Source: Sutcliffiella horikoshii (GTDB lineage: Bacteria > Bacillota > Bacilli > Bacillales > Bacillaceae_I). From it: DNA of 64,000 nucleotides. Under the pieces are notes generated by a model, which saw nothing but the letters and a program-made list of their open reading frames with translations, was not told the origin of the DNA and did no database searches. Within the stretch, counting starts at the first letter, position 1; every line of letters begins with the position of its first letter. The translations under genes were made by a program, and so were the position numbers. This document shows positions 52,456 through 61,532 of this stretch, in pieces. Location of the stretch: assembly GCF_002157855.1 (NCBI RefSeq), contig NZ_CP020880.1, positions 3,348,001-3,412,000 of the forward strand, written 5' to 3'.

Positions 52456-52974
52456 ATGTATAAAATATACCCATATCTTGATAAAAACCCACAGATTGAT
52501 GAAACTGCCTATCTGGCGGACTTTTCGGTGATTACAGGTGATGTGACCATCGGAAAAGAAAGCAGCATATGGTTTCATACCGTCATTCGCGGCGATGTGG
52601 CACCGACCATTATCGGAGACCGAGTAAACATTCAAGATCAATCCCTGCTTCATCAAAGTCCAAATAAGCCATTGATAATAGAAGATGATGTCACAGTTGG
52701 GCATCAATGTACACTACATAGCGCATTTGTTCGCAAAAACGCCTTAATTGGCATGGGCTCCATCATCTTAGACGGAGCAGAAATTGGAGAAGGAGCTTTC
52801 ATCGGAGCCGGCAGCCTTGTTCCTCCTGGAAAACGCATTCCCCCAAACTCTCTCGCATTTGGCCGGCCCGCCAAAGTAGTCCGAGAACTAACAGAAGAAG
52901 ACAAACAAGACATGGCCCGCATCCGCCGAGAATATGTTGAAAAAGGCCAATTCTACAAATCTGTACAGAACTGA
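52456..52974 (+). CDS. ytoA: Gamma carbonic anhydrase-like hexapeptide protein YtoA
   Basis: A 172-residue left-handed beta-helix protein. Hexapeptide repeats run from about residue 15 to 130 (ADFSVITGDVTIGKESSIW, NIQDQSLLHQSP, DDVTVGHQCTLHSA, GAEIGEGAFIGAGSLV), with metal-ligand histidines in LLHQ and GHQCTLH. The C-terminal helix is LTEEDKQDMARIRREYVEKG. Such trimeric gamma-CA-like proteins may or may not have carbonic anhydrase activity. GCTGGAGGAACTT precedes the ATG. Divergent from ytpA, as in B. subtilis. Confidence 0.92.
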   Translation: MYKIYPYLDKNPQIDETAYLADFSVITGDVTIGKESSIWFHTVIRGDVAPTIIGDRVNIQDQSLLHQSPNKPLIIEDDVTVGHQCTLHSAFVRKNALIGMGSIILDGAEIGEGAFIGAGSLVPPGKRIPPNSLAFGRPAKVVRELTEEDKQDMARIRREYVEKGQFYKSVQN

Positions 52975-53005
52975 TAATTAATCTATTGGATAAAGGTATA
53001 CACAA

Positions 53006-53132
53006 GTTAATCGCAGTGGAAGGCGCGCAGACGCCCGCGGGAGGAAGGGACAGGTGAGACCCCGCAGGGCGCAGCCCGAGGAGGCTCACGGACCGCCCAC
53101 TGGAAAGCGAAGCGCCTAGAACGGAGATTAAC
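53006..53132 (+). repeat. GC-rich dispersed intergenic repeat, copy 3
   Basis: A 127-bp element with terminal inverted repeats GTTAATC / GATTAAC and GGCGC / GCGCC, and an internal GTGAG / CTCAC pair. It lies between the ytoA stop codon and its terminator, so it is part of the transcript. It differs from copy 1 at two outer-stem positions where both partners change (G-C to A-T and T-A to C-G). Confidence 0.87.
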
Positions 53133-53150
53133 CGTTAATACAATGTCACA

Positions 53151-53180
53151 CACACCACCCAAACCCGGGTGGTGTTTTTT
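53151..53180 (+). terminator. Terminator of ytoA
   Basis: CACCACCC / GGGTGGTG with a 5-6 base loop and six T. The remaining gap to 53308 is AT-rich with no other feature I can name. Confidence 0.88.
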
Positions 53181-53308
53181 ATTCTAAAATTTCTGTAAAT
53201 TTTCCGCCACCAAATTCTTACCCATTCTTTACATAGACTTATAACTTCCTAAATATATTCCATCTAAAATAAATAATAAGAATAAACCCTAGCTAAAAAG
53301 GAGCCCTG

Positions 53309-53851
53309 ATGATGGTCAAATTACTAGCTAATTTCTACGAATTCGAATGCAATTTGTTTCGCAGTGTAAATCGTCATTTTGACAGAAAGTATGTGAATTT
53401 CTTTTTCCGCACCATCACACATGTAGGCGGAGCCACGTTTACCATATGCAGCCTCCTACTGTTGATTATCTTCAGCAATTATTCCCTTAAACATACAGCG
53501 ATTGCAGCGGGCCTATCATTGGCGCTAAGTCATATTCCCGTAGCTGTTGCAAAGAAACTTTACCCAAGACGCAGACCATATCTTGCACTTGCTGAAATAA
53601 AGGTCGCGACAAACCCGCTTAAAGATCATTCCTTTCCATCCGGTCATACAACAGCCATTTTCTCAAGTATTATTCCTTTTGTCTTATATTTCCCGCCACT
53701 GGCAACCCTCCTAGTTCCACTGGCGCTATGTGTAGGCATCTCAAGGATTTATCTAGGACTTCACTATCCATCTGATGTTGCCGTTGGAATGATACTCGGT
53801 AGCAGCACAGGGATGGTATCTTATCTATTAGTTGTTCCCCTATTCTCATAA
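53309..53851 (+). CDS. PAP2 family phosphatase (probable undecaprenyl-diphosphate or lipid phosphatase)
   Basis: A 180-residue membrane phosphatase. The three PAP2 signatures are present: KKLYPRRRP near residue 90 (KxxxxxxRP), PSGHT near 110 with the catalytic His, and SRIYLGLHYPSDV near 142 with the nucleophile His. Hydrophobic segments surround them. Relatives such as BcrC recycle undecaprenyl diphosphate and give bacitracin tolerance; others act on phosphatidic or glycolipid substrates. AAAAGGAGCCCTG before the ATG. It is 21 bases upstream of a glycosyltransferase gene, so a linked role in glycolipid or envelope synthesis is likely. Confidence 0.88.
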   Translation: MMVKLLANFYEFECNLFRSVNRHFDRKYVNFFFRTITHVGGATFTICSLLLLIIFSNYSLKHTAIAAGLSLALSHIPVAVAKKLYPRRRPYLALAEIKVATNPLKDHSFPSGHTTAIFSSIIPFVLYFPPLATLLVPLALCVGISRIYLGLHYPSDVAVGMILGSSTGMVSYLLVVPLFS

Positions 53852-53872
53852 AAAGAAGGAGGTTCACTCACT

Positions 53873-55015
53873 ATGAAAATTGCCATTTTCACAGACACTT
53901 TTGCACCTGATGTCAACGGTGTCGCCAAAACGTTAAAGCGATTCACCAATTACTTGGACAACAAAGGACTGGAATATCGCGTATTTGCACCAGAAAGTAC
54001 GAACAAAGACCTTTTTTCCAGCCAGGTCCACCGCTTTGCAAGTCTTCCATTTTTCTTATATCCCGAATGTCGTCTTGCATTGCCAAATATGTTGTCCGTG
54101 AAGGCTGAGCTTTTAAAATTCAAGCCAGACCTCATTCATGTTGCAACTCCCTTTAATATCGGCCTTTGCGGACTTCACTATGCAAAAAAACTCGACATAC
54201 CTGTAGTTGGGTCTTACCATACTGACTTTGACAAATACCTCGAATACTACGACCTTCAATTTCTGACAAAAGTGCTATGGAGTTATATGCGTTGGTTTCA
54301 CCGACCATTGCGGAAAATTTTCGTTCCATCCACCGATACCCAGAATCACCTCAACAAACATGGAATCACCAATACTGCCATCTGGCCTAGAGGAGTCGAC
54401 TGTTCCATATTTTATCCACGGACATCCTCCCAACTTTTAAAAAACAAATTCAACATTAAAGAAAAACATATCCTAACATACGTGGGCAGGCTTGCCCCTG
54501 AAAAAGATGTAACCTTGCTTCCGAAAATTCAAGCTTCCCTGCCCCCATCCATTCGTCATGATGTGCACTGGTTAATAGTTGGTGATGGCCCATTAAAACA
54601 AGAATTGCATAAAGATGCCCCCGACAATATGAGTTTCGCGGGCTTTCAGTCTGGACAAAACTTGGCAGAAATCTATGCTGGATCGGATGTATTTGTCTTC
54701 CCTTCTCCTACCGAAACCTTTGGGAATGTTGTGTTGGAATCTTTAGCATCCGGAACCCCAGTTGTAGGTGCCAATGCAGGCGGTGTCAAAACAATTATCA
54801 ATCAAGGGGTGACAGGCCATCTGTGCAACCAAAATGATGCTGTTTCGTTCGCTTCTGCCATCACCAGTCTTATAGAAGACGATGAAAAAAGAGAGCAAAT
54901 GGGATATGCCGGGCGGCACTATGCTTTAGAGCAATCTTGGGACACCATTTTTGAGAGACTCCTCCAGGACTACAAAGCCGCTTTGGAGCCACAAAAACTT
55001 CAAATACTTGCGTAG
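53873..55015 (+). CDS. GT4 family glycosyltransferase (MgtA-like)
   Basis: A 380-residue GT-B fold glycosyltransferase. The N-terminal domain starts FTDTFAPDVNGVAKTLKR, with SYHTDFDKYLEYYD near residue 110. The C-terminal nucleotide-sugar domain has YVGRLAPEKDV near 205, LIVGDGPLKQEL near 235 and the family E-x7-E motif within PTETFGNVVLESLASGTPV near 283-300. It resembles mannosyl- and glucosyltransferases that decorate diacylglycerol lipids. AAGGAGGTTCACTCACT precedes the ATG. Its partner is probably the PAP2 phosphatase upstream. Confidence 0.9.
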   Translation: MKIAIFTDTFAPDVNGVAKTLKRFTNYLDNKGLEYRVFAPESTNKDLFSSQVHRFASLPFFLYPECRLALPNMLSVKAELLKFKPDLIHVATPFNIGLCGLHYAKKLDIPVVGSYHTDFDKYLEYYDLQFLTKVLWSYMRWFHRPLRKIFVPSTDTQNHLNKHGITNTAIWPRGVDCSIFYPRTSSQLLKNKFNIKEKHILTYVGRLAPEKDVTLLPKIQASLPPSIRHDVHWLIVGDGPLKQELHKDAPDNMSFAGFQSGQNLAEIYAGSDVFVFPSPTETFGNVVLESLASGTPVVGANAGGVKTIINQGVTGHLCNQNDAVSFASAITSLIEDDEKREQMGYAGRHYALEQSWDTIFERLLQDYKAALEPQKLQILA

Positions 55016-55046
55016 GAAAAGGAGGCCATTGCGCCTCCTTTTCCTC
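55014..55046 (+). terminator. Terminator of the glycosyltransferase gene
   Basis: AGGAAAAGGAGGC / GCCTCCTTTTCCT with a 6-base loop, starting at the stop codon. Confidence 0.88.
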
Positions 55047-55059
55047 TTGAGCGGTTAAA

Positions 55060-55101
55060 TTGCAAAAAAATTTGCAACATTAAAATGGAATATTATATAC
55101 T
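55060..55101 (+). promoter_or_regulatory. Promoter of the ABC-F leader with overlapping palindrome
   Basis: TTGCAA at 55072 is followed after 16-18 bases by TATATA/TATACT (55094-55101), a SigA-type promoter. The palindrome TTGCAAA-AAAA-TTTGCAA at 55060-55077 covers the -35 box and could bind a repressor. The leader peptide ATG lies about 35 bases downstream. Confidence 0.65.
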
Positions 55102-55136
55102 ATATCTATCTTACTTGTTCGGAAGGAGGGAAAAAG

Positions 55137-55268
55137 ATGTTACTATCTGTTAATGCTCGCACACAATACATGGCATACTTGCATATTTGTCGTGCAATTT
55201 TTCATGATTCAGCTACCAACGGGACACGTATGTCCATTTTTAGACAGCTGAATAGAAAGAACAGATAG
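55137..55268 (+). CDS. Leader peptide of the ABC-F gene (43 residues)
   Basis: A short frame beginning MLLSVNARTQYMAYLHICR and ending NRKNR, preceded by a strong binding site GGAAGGAGGGAAAAAG. It is followed by a terminator and then the ABC-F gene, the usual layout for ribosome-controlled antibiotic resistance genes. Codons 2-5 (55140-55151) are perfectly complementary to the 12 bases covering the end of the frame and its stop codon (55260-55271). Translation speed on the leader would therefore decide the RNA fold. The peptide itself probably has no function outside regulation. Confidence 0.78.
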   Translation: MLLSVNARTQYMAYLHICRAIFHDSATNGTRMSIFRQLNRKNR

Positions 55269-55370
55269 TAAGAATCTTTTACCCAACAGCACACCAGATG
55301 CATAGTTAGTATATTCTGCATCTTTATAAAACCATGGGAAAGAAGACTTCTTCTTACTCATGGTTTTTTT
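55140..55370 (+). promoter_or_regulatory. Ribosome-mediated transcription attenuator before the ABC-F gene
   Basis: Segment 1, TTACTATCTGTT (55140-55151), pairs over 12 bases with segment 2, AACAGATAGTAA (55260-55271). Segment 2 region AGTAAGAA (55267-55274) can instead pair with TTCTTACT (55351-55358), which is the 3' arm of a terminator (AAAACCATG / CATGGTTTT plus inner AAGAAG / CTTCTT, 55328-55370, then T run). A further hairpin AGATGCA / TGCATCT lies at 55296-55323. Inferred logic: a ribosome slowed early on the leader hides segment 1, frees segment 2, breaks the terminator and lets transcription reach the ABC-F gene. Confidence 0.78.
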
Positions 55371-55402
55371 GTGCGTTCTAATTCTGAAGGAGTGAACAAA
55401 AC

Positions 55403-57288
55403 ATGATGATATGTACATTAAATAATATAAGTAAAAGTTTTGCAGGCACGATGATTTTTGAGAATGTTTCCATGGAAATCCAGGCAAACGACCGCGTTGG
55501 TCTTGTTGGCAGAAACGGAAGCGGAAAAACGACACTGTTTCAACTGATCAGTGGTTTGGAAGCTCCTGATAAAGGAGCTATTCATATAAAAAAAGGCGCT
55601 AAAATCGGATACCTTGCTCAAATCCCCTCCTACCCTGACAGGACAACCGGAGAAGATGTGTTGCTTTCGGCTTTCAAGGAAACTGTGGAATTGCAACATA
55701 AGCTTCGGGCATTAGAGAACCAAATGGCGGAGGTTGCTGAAGAAAACCAATTAAACAAGATTATGAAGGAGTATGGCGTATTGCAAGAACGGTTTGGTTT
55801 TATGGGAGGCTACGAAATGGATGCCTCTATTCAGCGTATTGCAAATGGTCTGAAGATTACACACCTGCTCCCTCAGCCATTCTCAAGCTTGAGTGGCGGG
55901 GAGCAAACAAAGATATGCCTTGGCTATATCCTTTTACAAAACCCTGATGTTTTATTGCTTGATGAACCAACCAATCATCTTGATATCTTTTCTGTAGAGT
56001 GGCTGGAGCAATATCTTAAAGATTATGATGGAACAGTTGTTGCCATCTCCCATGACCGCTATTTCCTTGATGAAGTAGCAACGAAAATAATTGATTTAGA
56101 GGACGGCGAGATTCACACTTATCACACCAATTACAGTGGGTTCCTGAAGGAAAAAGAAGAGCGTCTGCTATTGGAGTTCTCTGCTTATCAAGAACAACAG
56201 AAAAAAATCAAAAAAATGAAAGAGGCTATCAAAAGATTGAAGGAATGGGCGAATCAGAGCAACCCACCTAACGCTGCCATGCACCGTCGTGCGAAAAGCA
56301 TGGAAAAAGCATTAAATAGAATGGAAAAGTTAAAGCGTCCTATCCTGGAAAGAAAGGCAATGGGTCTTCAATTTGATTCCGCAGATCGTAGCGGAAAAGA
56401 TGTTGTCATTATGGAAAAGGTAAGTAAAGCATTTGATAAGAAAGAACTTTTCAAAGAAATTGATCTTTCGGTTTATTTTAGAGAGCGGGCTGCCATTGTA
56501 GGTCAAAATGGTACTGGTAAATCTACTCTTTTAAAGATATTACTTGGAGAACTAGATGCGGATAGTGGTTTAGTGAAACTTGGCAGTAATGCAAAAGTCG
56601 GTTATCTTTCTCAGCACATCAAGGCCAGTAATCCAAAACAAACATTAATAGAAGCTTTCCGTGAGGACATTTCGATCACATTGGAACAAGCAAGACATGT
56701 ATTAGCAAAATTCCTATTCTATGGACCTGCTGTATTCAAAAAGGTGGAGAATTTAAGCGGAGGTGAAAAAATGCGCCTGCGCCTGGCACAGCTCATGCAC
56801 CAAGACATCAACTTACTGATATTAGATGAGCCGACAAACCACTTAGACATAGATTCCCGCGAAGTGCTAGAAGAAGCTTTAGATGAGTTCGACGGTACCA
56901 TCATCGCCGTCTCCCATGACCGCTACTTCTTAAATAAATATTTTGAAAAACATGCTGGTTAGAAGATGGAGAGCTCGTTACCTTTGAAGGAAACTATCAG
57001 TATGCGCGTGATAAGCGGGAGGAATTGGAGAGGAAAAAGGTTGTAGAACTACCTGAAATCATCAAAATTGAGCAGAAGAAAAAGCAATCCATTTCTGAAG
57101 CGAGCGAAAAAAGTGACTACGAAGAATTCGAAAAGCAATTAGAAGATTTGGAAACAGAGATAGTTAAGTTGGAAACTCTGATGAATAATGAAGAAGATTT
57201 ACTTACACTTCAAAGGCTACAAGATGAACTAACCATTTTAGAAACAGAAAGAGATTCTTTATATTTAAAATTAGAAGAAATCCTTTAG
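55403..57288 (+). pseudogene. ABC-F family ATPase (ribosome protection-like), frameshifted near the 3' end
   Basis: Two ABC domains in one chain without membrane segments. Domain 1: Walker A GRNGSGKTTL, signature LSGGEQTKICL, Walker B LLLDEPTNHLDIF. A lysine-rich linker follows (KKMKEAIKRLKEWANQSNPP). Domain 2: GQNGTGKSTLLK, LSGGEKMRLRL, LILDEPTNHLDID. The frame ends at 56962, but the next frame resumes at once with WLEDGELVTFEGNYQYARDK and continues to 57288 through a C-terminal coiled coil. One missing A in the A5 run at 56946-56950 explains it (FEK-T-CWLEDG restored). Intact length would be about 628 residues. All catalytic motifs precede the break, so this may be a sequencing error, a recent mutation or a still active shortened protein of 519 residues. 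Confidence 0.85.
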
Positions 57289-57291
57289 AAC

Positions 57292-57346
57292 TAAAAACCG
57301 CCCTAGAATAGGACTCTCAATGAGCCTCATTCTCGGGCGGTTTTCT
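57292..57346. terminator. Bidirectional terminator between the ABC-F gene and metK
   Basis: AAAACCGCCC / GGGCGGTTTT with an inner AGAAT / ATTCT pair; serves both convergent genes. Confidence 0.85.
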
Positions 57347-57358
57347 TTATTAACTATA

Positions 57359-58558
57359 TTAAGCGTTCGCTTGCTCTTTCAAAGCATCTGCCTTGTCTGT
57401 TTGCTCCCAAGGAAGATCCAGATCATTACGTCCGAAGTGGCCGTAAGCTGCAGTTTGCTTGTAGATAGGTCGACGAAGGTCTAGCATTTTAATGATTCCT
57501 GCTGGACGAAGGTCGAAGTTATTGCGAACCAATTCAACCAATTTCTCTTCAGAAACTTTACCAGTTCCGAAAGTATCAACTGCGATGGATACCGGTTGAG
57601 CTACACCGATTGCGTAAGCCAATTGAACTTCACATTTGTCAGCAAGTCCGCTAGCTACGATGTTTTTAGCCACATAACGTGCAGCATAAGCACCAGAACG
57701 GTCTACTTTTGTTGCATCTTTACCGGAGAATGCTCCACCACCGTGGCGAGCGTATCCACCGTAAGTATCAACGATGATCTTACGTCCTGTAAGACCGGCA
57801 TCCCCTTGTGGTCCACCGATTACGAAACGGCCAGTTGGGTTGATGAAGTATTTTGTATTCTCGTCAATCAATTCAGCAGGAACTACTGGCTTGATTACGT
57901 ATTCCTTGATGTTTCGTTGGATACGCTCCAAGGAAACCTCTGGGTGATGTTGTGTAGAGATTACGATTGTATCGATACGAACTGGTTGGTCGTTCTCATC
58001 ATATTCCACTGTCACTTGCGTTTTACCGTCAGGACGTAAGTAAGGAAGAACCTCATCTTTTCTTACTTCCGTTAAACGGCGAGAAAGCTTGTGCGCCAGT
58101 GAAATAGGTAATGGCATTAATTCTTTTGTTTCATTACAAGCAAATCCGAACATAAGACCTTGGTCTCCAGCTCCGATTGCATCGATTTCTGCATCAGACA
58201 TTTGACCTTCACGAGCTTCTAGAGCTTGGTCAACACCCATTGCAATGTCAGCAGACTGCTCATCGATGGAAGTAAGTACTGCACAAGTTTCCGCATCAAA
58301 ACCGTATTTTGCACGAGTATAACCGATGCCTTGGATTGTTTCACGAACAATTTTAGGAATATCTACATAAGTGGAAGTTGTAATTTCTCCAGCTACCAAT
58401 ACCAATCCAGTAGTAACGGATGTTTCACACGCTACACGTGCATTCGGATCATTTGTTAGAATTGCATCCAGGATAGAATCGGAAATTTGGTCACAAATTT
58501 TATCCGGGTGGCCTTCCGTTACGGACTCAGAAGTAAATAAACGACGTTGTTTAGTCAT
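57359..58558 (-). CDS. metK: S-adenosylmethionine synthetase
   Basis: A 399-residue enzyme making SAM from methionine and ATP. Signatures: [20 protein letters not shown] near residue 7, [15 protein letters not shown] near 118 (methionine site hexapeptide) and [19 protein letters not shown] near 270 (P-loop-like). AGGAGGAACTTTTTTTA before the ATG. Expression is controlled by the SAM-I riboswitch upstream. Its place before pckA matches B. subtilis. Confidence 0.98.
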   Translation of the reverse strand: MTKQRRLFTSESVTEGHPDKICDQISDSILDAILTNDPNARVACETSVTTGLVLVAGEITTSTYVDIPKIVRETIQGIGYTRAKYGFDAETCAVLTSIDEQSADIAMGVDQALEAREGQMSDAEIDAIGAGDQGLMFGFACNETKELMPLPISLAHKLSRRLTEVRKDEVLPYLRPDGKTQVTVEYDENDQPVRIDTIVISTQHHPEVSLERIQRNIKEYVIKPVVPAELIDENTKYFINPTGRFVIGGPQGDAGLTGRKIIVDTYGGYARHGGGAFSGKDATKVDRSGAYAARYVAKNIVASGLADKCEVQLAYAIGVAQPVSIAVDTFGTGKVSEEKLVELVRNNFDLRPAGIIKMLDLRRPIYKQTAAYGHFGRNDLDLPWEQTDKADALKEQANA

Positions 58559-58681
58559 TAAAAAAAGTTCCTCCTTTTTTGTTTATGAAAAGCGTTTGAC
58601 TTCTCTTCACGCACAGCAGTTATATTTGATACGGATCTCAGTTCCTATTGTGATGTTCTATGTTATCTTGTGTAAAAATAG

Positions 58682-58906
58682 AAAAAACCTTCCCACAAAA
58701 TTGAGGAAAGGTTTGATGTCGAGATTTAGCCTTTCACTCTTATCGGTCAAGGTCATAGCCTTGCTCAGGTTTAGCACCTTTTCTCAAGCGACCAAAGACT
58801 TGGCCTAATACAAAACAGCGGCGTGCTTTTTCGCGCTCGCTCATCCTTTGAGCAGGTTGCTGGGTTTCATAGGGCCTGTCCCTCCACCAGCTCGGAATAA
58901 GAGTAT
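58682..58906 (-). promoter_or_regulatory. SAM-I (S-box) riboswitch of metK
   Basis: On the minus strand: CTTATTCCGAGCTGGTGGAGG, then GGCCCTATGAAACCCAGCAACC, the hallmark S-box segments, a variable arm, and the closing P1 strand GACCGATAAGAG near 58737-58748. A terminator (AAACCTTTCC / GGAAGGTTT plus T run, 58682-58715) follows. SAM binding stabilises the aptamer and termination. The P3 and P4 arms are longer than usual. Confidence 0.97.
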
Positions 58907-59308
58907 CCGTTCAAGGTTCTATATTAGCGCACTAAAACCTTTCATGTCAACAAAAAAGAGAAATAATTCGACATCAATTTACAGGAAATAATTGCTTACT
59001 TATATGTAGGTCTTTTATCTTTGAAAATCACTATATCATTTCCTTTTACTTCTTGATGACAGGGTTTATAATGAGGTAGGAAGTTCACCAGAGATTTTAG
59101 TGGACAAGCGCTAAAATGATAACGCTTTCAACCTCTTAGGGTATTGCTTTTCCACTCGGATAAGCCTCTTTTTCACAAAATGTTAACGAATTCCTATTAA
59201 TTTTCATAAAATAAGCTAATTAGTATGGACTATTAAGTTAAATGTGTTATACTTTTTAACAGATGAGAAAATAAATAAGCAAATTATATAATCAAAGGAG
59301 AGTTATCC
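58907..59308. other. Intergenic region between metK riboswitch and pckA
   Basis: AT-rich and without a gene. It contains the candidate cre at 59117 and a possible -10 element (TATACT) about 60 bases before the pckA ATG; no convincing -35 partner is seen. Confidence 0.5.
59117..59130 (+). promoter_or_regulatory. Candidate cre (CcpA) site upstream of pckA
   Basis: TGATAACGCTTTCA matches TGWAANCGNTNWCA at all but one position (T for A at position 4). It lies about 180 bases before the pckA start. B. subtilis pckA is repressed by glucose, mainly through CcpN, so a direct CcpA site would be a variation. Confidence 0.45.
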
Positions 59309-60898
59309 ATGATGAAAACGGTTGGGATTGATAATGGGTTAACAAAATTAATATACGGAAGCAACACGCATGTTCAACTGTCTGTTCCTCAATTGGTAGA
59401 AAAGATATTAAACCGTAACGAAGGCTGCCTCACTTCAACTGGTGCAGTACTCGCAACGACTGGTAAATACACGGGTCGCTCCCCTAAAGATAAATTTATA
59501 GTAGAAGAAGAAATCAGCAAAGATAAAATTGACTGGGGTACCGTCAACGCTCCTATCTCTGAAGATGTTTTTGATCGCCTTTATAACAAAGTTCTCACAT
59601 ACTTAGAAAACAAAGAAGAAGTATTCGTATTTAAAGGATTCGCAGGCGCTGATGAAAAATATCAATTGCCAATCCAGGTTATCAACGAATTTGCATGGCA
59701 CAATCTTTTTGCACAACAGTTATTCATCAAGCCAAATGAAGAGCAATTGGCAAAACATGAAACCGCATTCAGCATTGTTTCCGCTCCGAACTTCAAAGCG
59801 GACCCTGTTGTAGACGGAACAAATTCAGAAGCATTCATCATTATCTCCTTCAGCAAGCGCATTGTACTGATCGGTGGTACAGAATATGCAGGCGAAATGA
59901 AAAAGTCCATTTTCTCTGTAATGAATTATCTTCTACCGGAAAACGGCATTATGCCAATGCACTGCTCGGCAAACGTAGGACGCGAAGGCGATGTAGCATT
60001 ATTCTTCGGTCTTTCCGGCACAGGAAAAACGACGCTTTCTGCTGACCCTAACCGCAAATTGATCGGTGACGACGAGCACGGCTGGTCTAATACAGGCGTA
60101 TTCAACATTGAAGGCGGATGCTATGCTAAATGCATCGGTCTGACTCATGAAAAAGAACCACAAATCTTTGATGCGATCCGTTTTGGCTCCGTCCTTGAAA
60201 ATGTAGTCATTGACGGTCAATCTAGAATTGCTGACTATGAGAACTCCACGTTAACTGAAAATACACGTGCAGCTTATTCATTGGATGCAATGGACAATAT
60301 CGTTCAACCTAGCATTGCCGGTCATCCAAATACGATCGTCTTTTTAACAGCAGATGCAACAGGCGTATTGCCTCCAATCTCTAAGCTTTCTAAAGAACAA
60401 GCTATGTTCCACTTTTTAAGTGGTTACACAAGTAAACTTGCAGGCACAGAGCGCGGAATCACTTCACCTCAAGCAACTTTCTCTACTTGCTTCGGTTCCC
60501 CATTCTTGCCACTTCCTGCTACGACTTATGCAGAAATGCTTGGGAAGAAAATTGATGAGCACAATGTACAGGTTTACCTTGTTAACACAGGTTGGACTGG
60601 TGGAGAGTACGGTGTTGGAAGCCGCATGAAGCTTTCCTACACAAGAGCTATGGTTCAGGCGGCGCTTGAAGGCGACCTGACAAATGTGGAAGTGGAAATG
60701 GATCCATATTTCGGCGTTTCCATCCCAGTACATGTTCCAGGTGTACCTGACGAAGTACTGCAACCGAAGAAAACATGGCATAACGAAGAGAAATACGACC
60801 AATTTGCACGCGAGCTTGCAGGAAAGTTTAAAGCGAACTTCAAAAAGTTTGAAAATGTACCAGCGGAAGTCCTTGAGTTAGGCGGACCTACGGTATAA
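59309..60898 (+). CDS. pckA: Phosphoenolpyruvate carboxykinase (ATP)
   Basis: A 529-residue gluconeogenic enzyme converting oxaloacetate and ATP to phosphoenolpyruvate, CO2 and ADP. Features: [18 protein letters not shown] near residue 50, the PEPCK signature [21 protein letters not shown] near 227-247 (kinase-1a loop), [10 protein letters not shown] after it (metal site), and [20 protein letters not shown] near 430. AAAGGAGAGTTATCC precedes two ATG codons. Position after metK agrees with B. subtilis. Confidence 0.98.
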   Translation: MMKTVGIDNGLTKLIYGSNTHVQLSVPQLVEKILNRNEGCLTSTGAVLATTGKYTGRSPKDKFIVEEEISKDKIDWGTVNAPISEDVFDRLYNKVLTYLENKEEVFVFKGFAGADEKYQLPIQVINEFAWHNLFAQQLFIKPNEEQLAKHETAFSIVSAPNFKADPVVDGTNSEAFIIISFSKRIVLIGGTEYAGEMKKSIFSVMNYLLPENGIMPMHCSANVGREGDVALFFGLSGTGKTTLSADPNRKLIGDDEHGWSNTGVFNIEGGCYAKCIGLTHEKEPQIFDAIRFGSVLENVVIDGQSRIADYENSTLTENTRAAYSLDAMDNIVQPSIAGHPNTIVFLTADATGVLPPISKLSKEQAMFHFLSGYTSKLAGTERGITSPQATFSTCFGSPFLPLPATTYAEMLGKKIDEHNVQVYLVNTGWTGGEYGVGSRMKLSYTRAMVQAALEGDLTNVEVEMDPYFGVSIPVHVPGVPDEVLQPKKTWHNEEKYDQFARELAGKFKANFKKFENVPAEVLELGGPTV

Positions 60899-60909
60899 GA
60901 AACATTTTA

Positions 60910-60950
60910 GGCCAACCAAGGCTGTGATAGACTTGGTTGGCTTTTTGTTT
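60910..60950 (+). terminator. Terminator of pckA
   Basis: GCCAACCAAG / CTTGGTTGGC with a 12-base loop followed by TTTTTGTTTT. Confidence 0.9.
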
Positions 60951-60957
60951 TATTGGG

Positions 60958-61500
60958 GACATATAGAGCTGTTCTATTTGACCATTTTCCTCTTTTTAAC
61001 GGGCGTTCGGGCATATAGAGCCGTTCTATTTAACCGTTTTTCTCATTTTAACGGCCGTTCAGGCGTATAGAGCCGTTCTATTTGACCATTTTCCTCTTTC
61101 TAATGGGCGTTCGGGCGTATAGTGCCGTTCTATTTGACCATTTTCCTCTTTCTAATGGGCGTTCGGGCGTATAGAAAGTTCTATTTGACCGTTTTCCTCT
61201 TTCTAATGTGCGTTCGGGCGTATAGTGCCGTTCTATTTGACCGTTTTCCTCTTTTTAACGGGCGTTTGGGCGTATAGAAAGTTCGCTCTGTTACCGTTTC
61301 CCCTTTCCGCATGCCGATTCGGGCGTTGAGAAGCCCCCTCTCTTACCGTTTTCCCTTCTCGCATGCCAATTCGGGCGTTGAGAAGCCCCCTCTCTTACCG
61401 TTTTCCCTTCTCACATGCCGATTCGGGCGTTGAGAAGCCTCCTCTCTTACCGTTTTCCCTTCTCACATGCCGATTCGGGCGTTGAGAACCCATCTCTTAC
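60958..61500. repeat. Tandem array, 51-52 bp period, about 10 units in two subfamilies
   Basis: TTCTATTT recurs at 60972, 61024, 61076, 61128, 61179 and 61231, and its variant TTCGCTCT at 61282. From there a second unit type takes over, with GGGCGTTGAGAA at 61321, 61373, 61425 and 61477. All spacings are 51-52. Type-1 units contain ATAGA / TCTAT inverted repeats with varying loops (GCCGT, TGCCGT, AAGT). Both types share ACCGTTTTCC. The 634-base gap between pckA and ytmA is essentially this array; the short readings inside it are repeats, not genes. Confidence 0.9.
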
Positions 61501-61532
61501 TTGGAAGGAGCCAGCCAACGCCACACACTCTC

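Noticed and set aside
58371-58808. 145-codon plus-strand reading
   Set aside because: Antisense to the metK start and its SAM riboswitch, which explain the conservation there.
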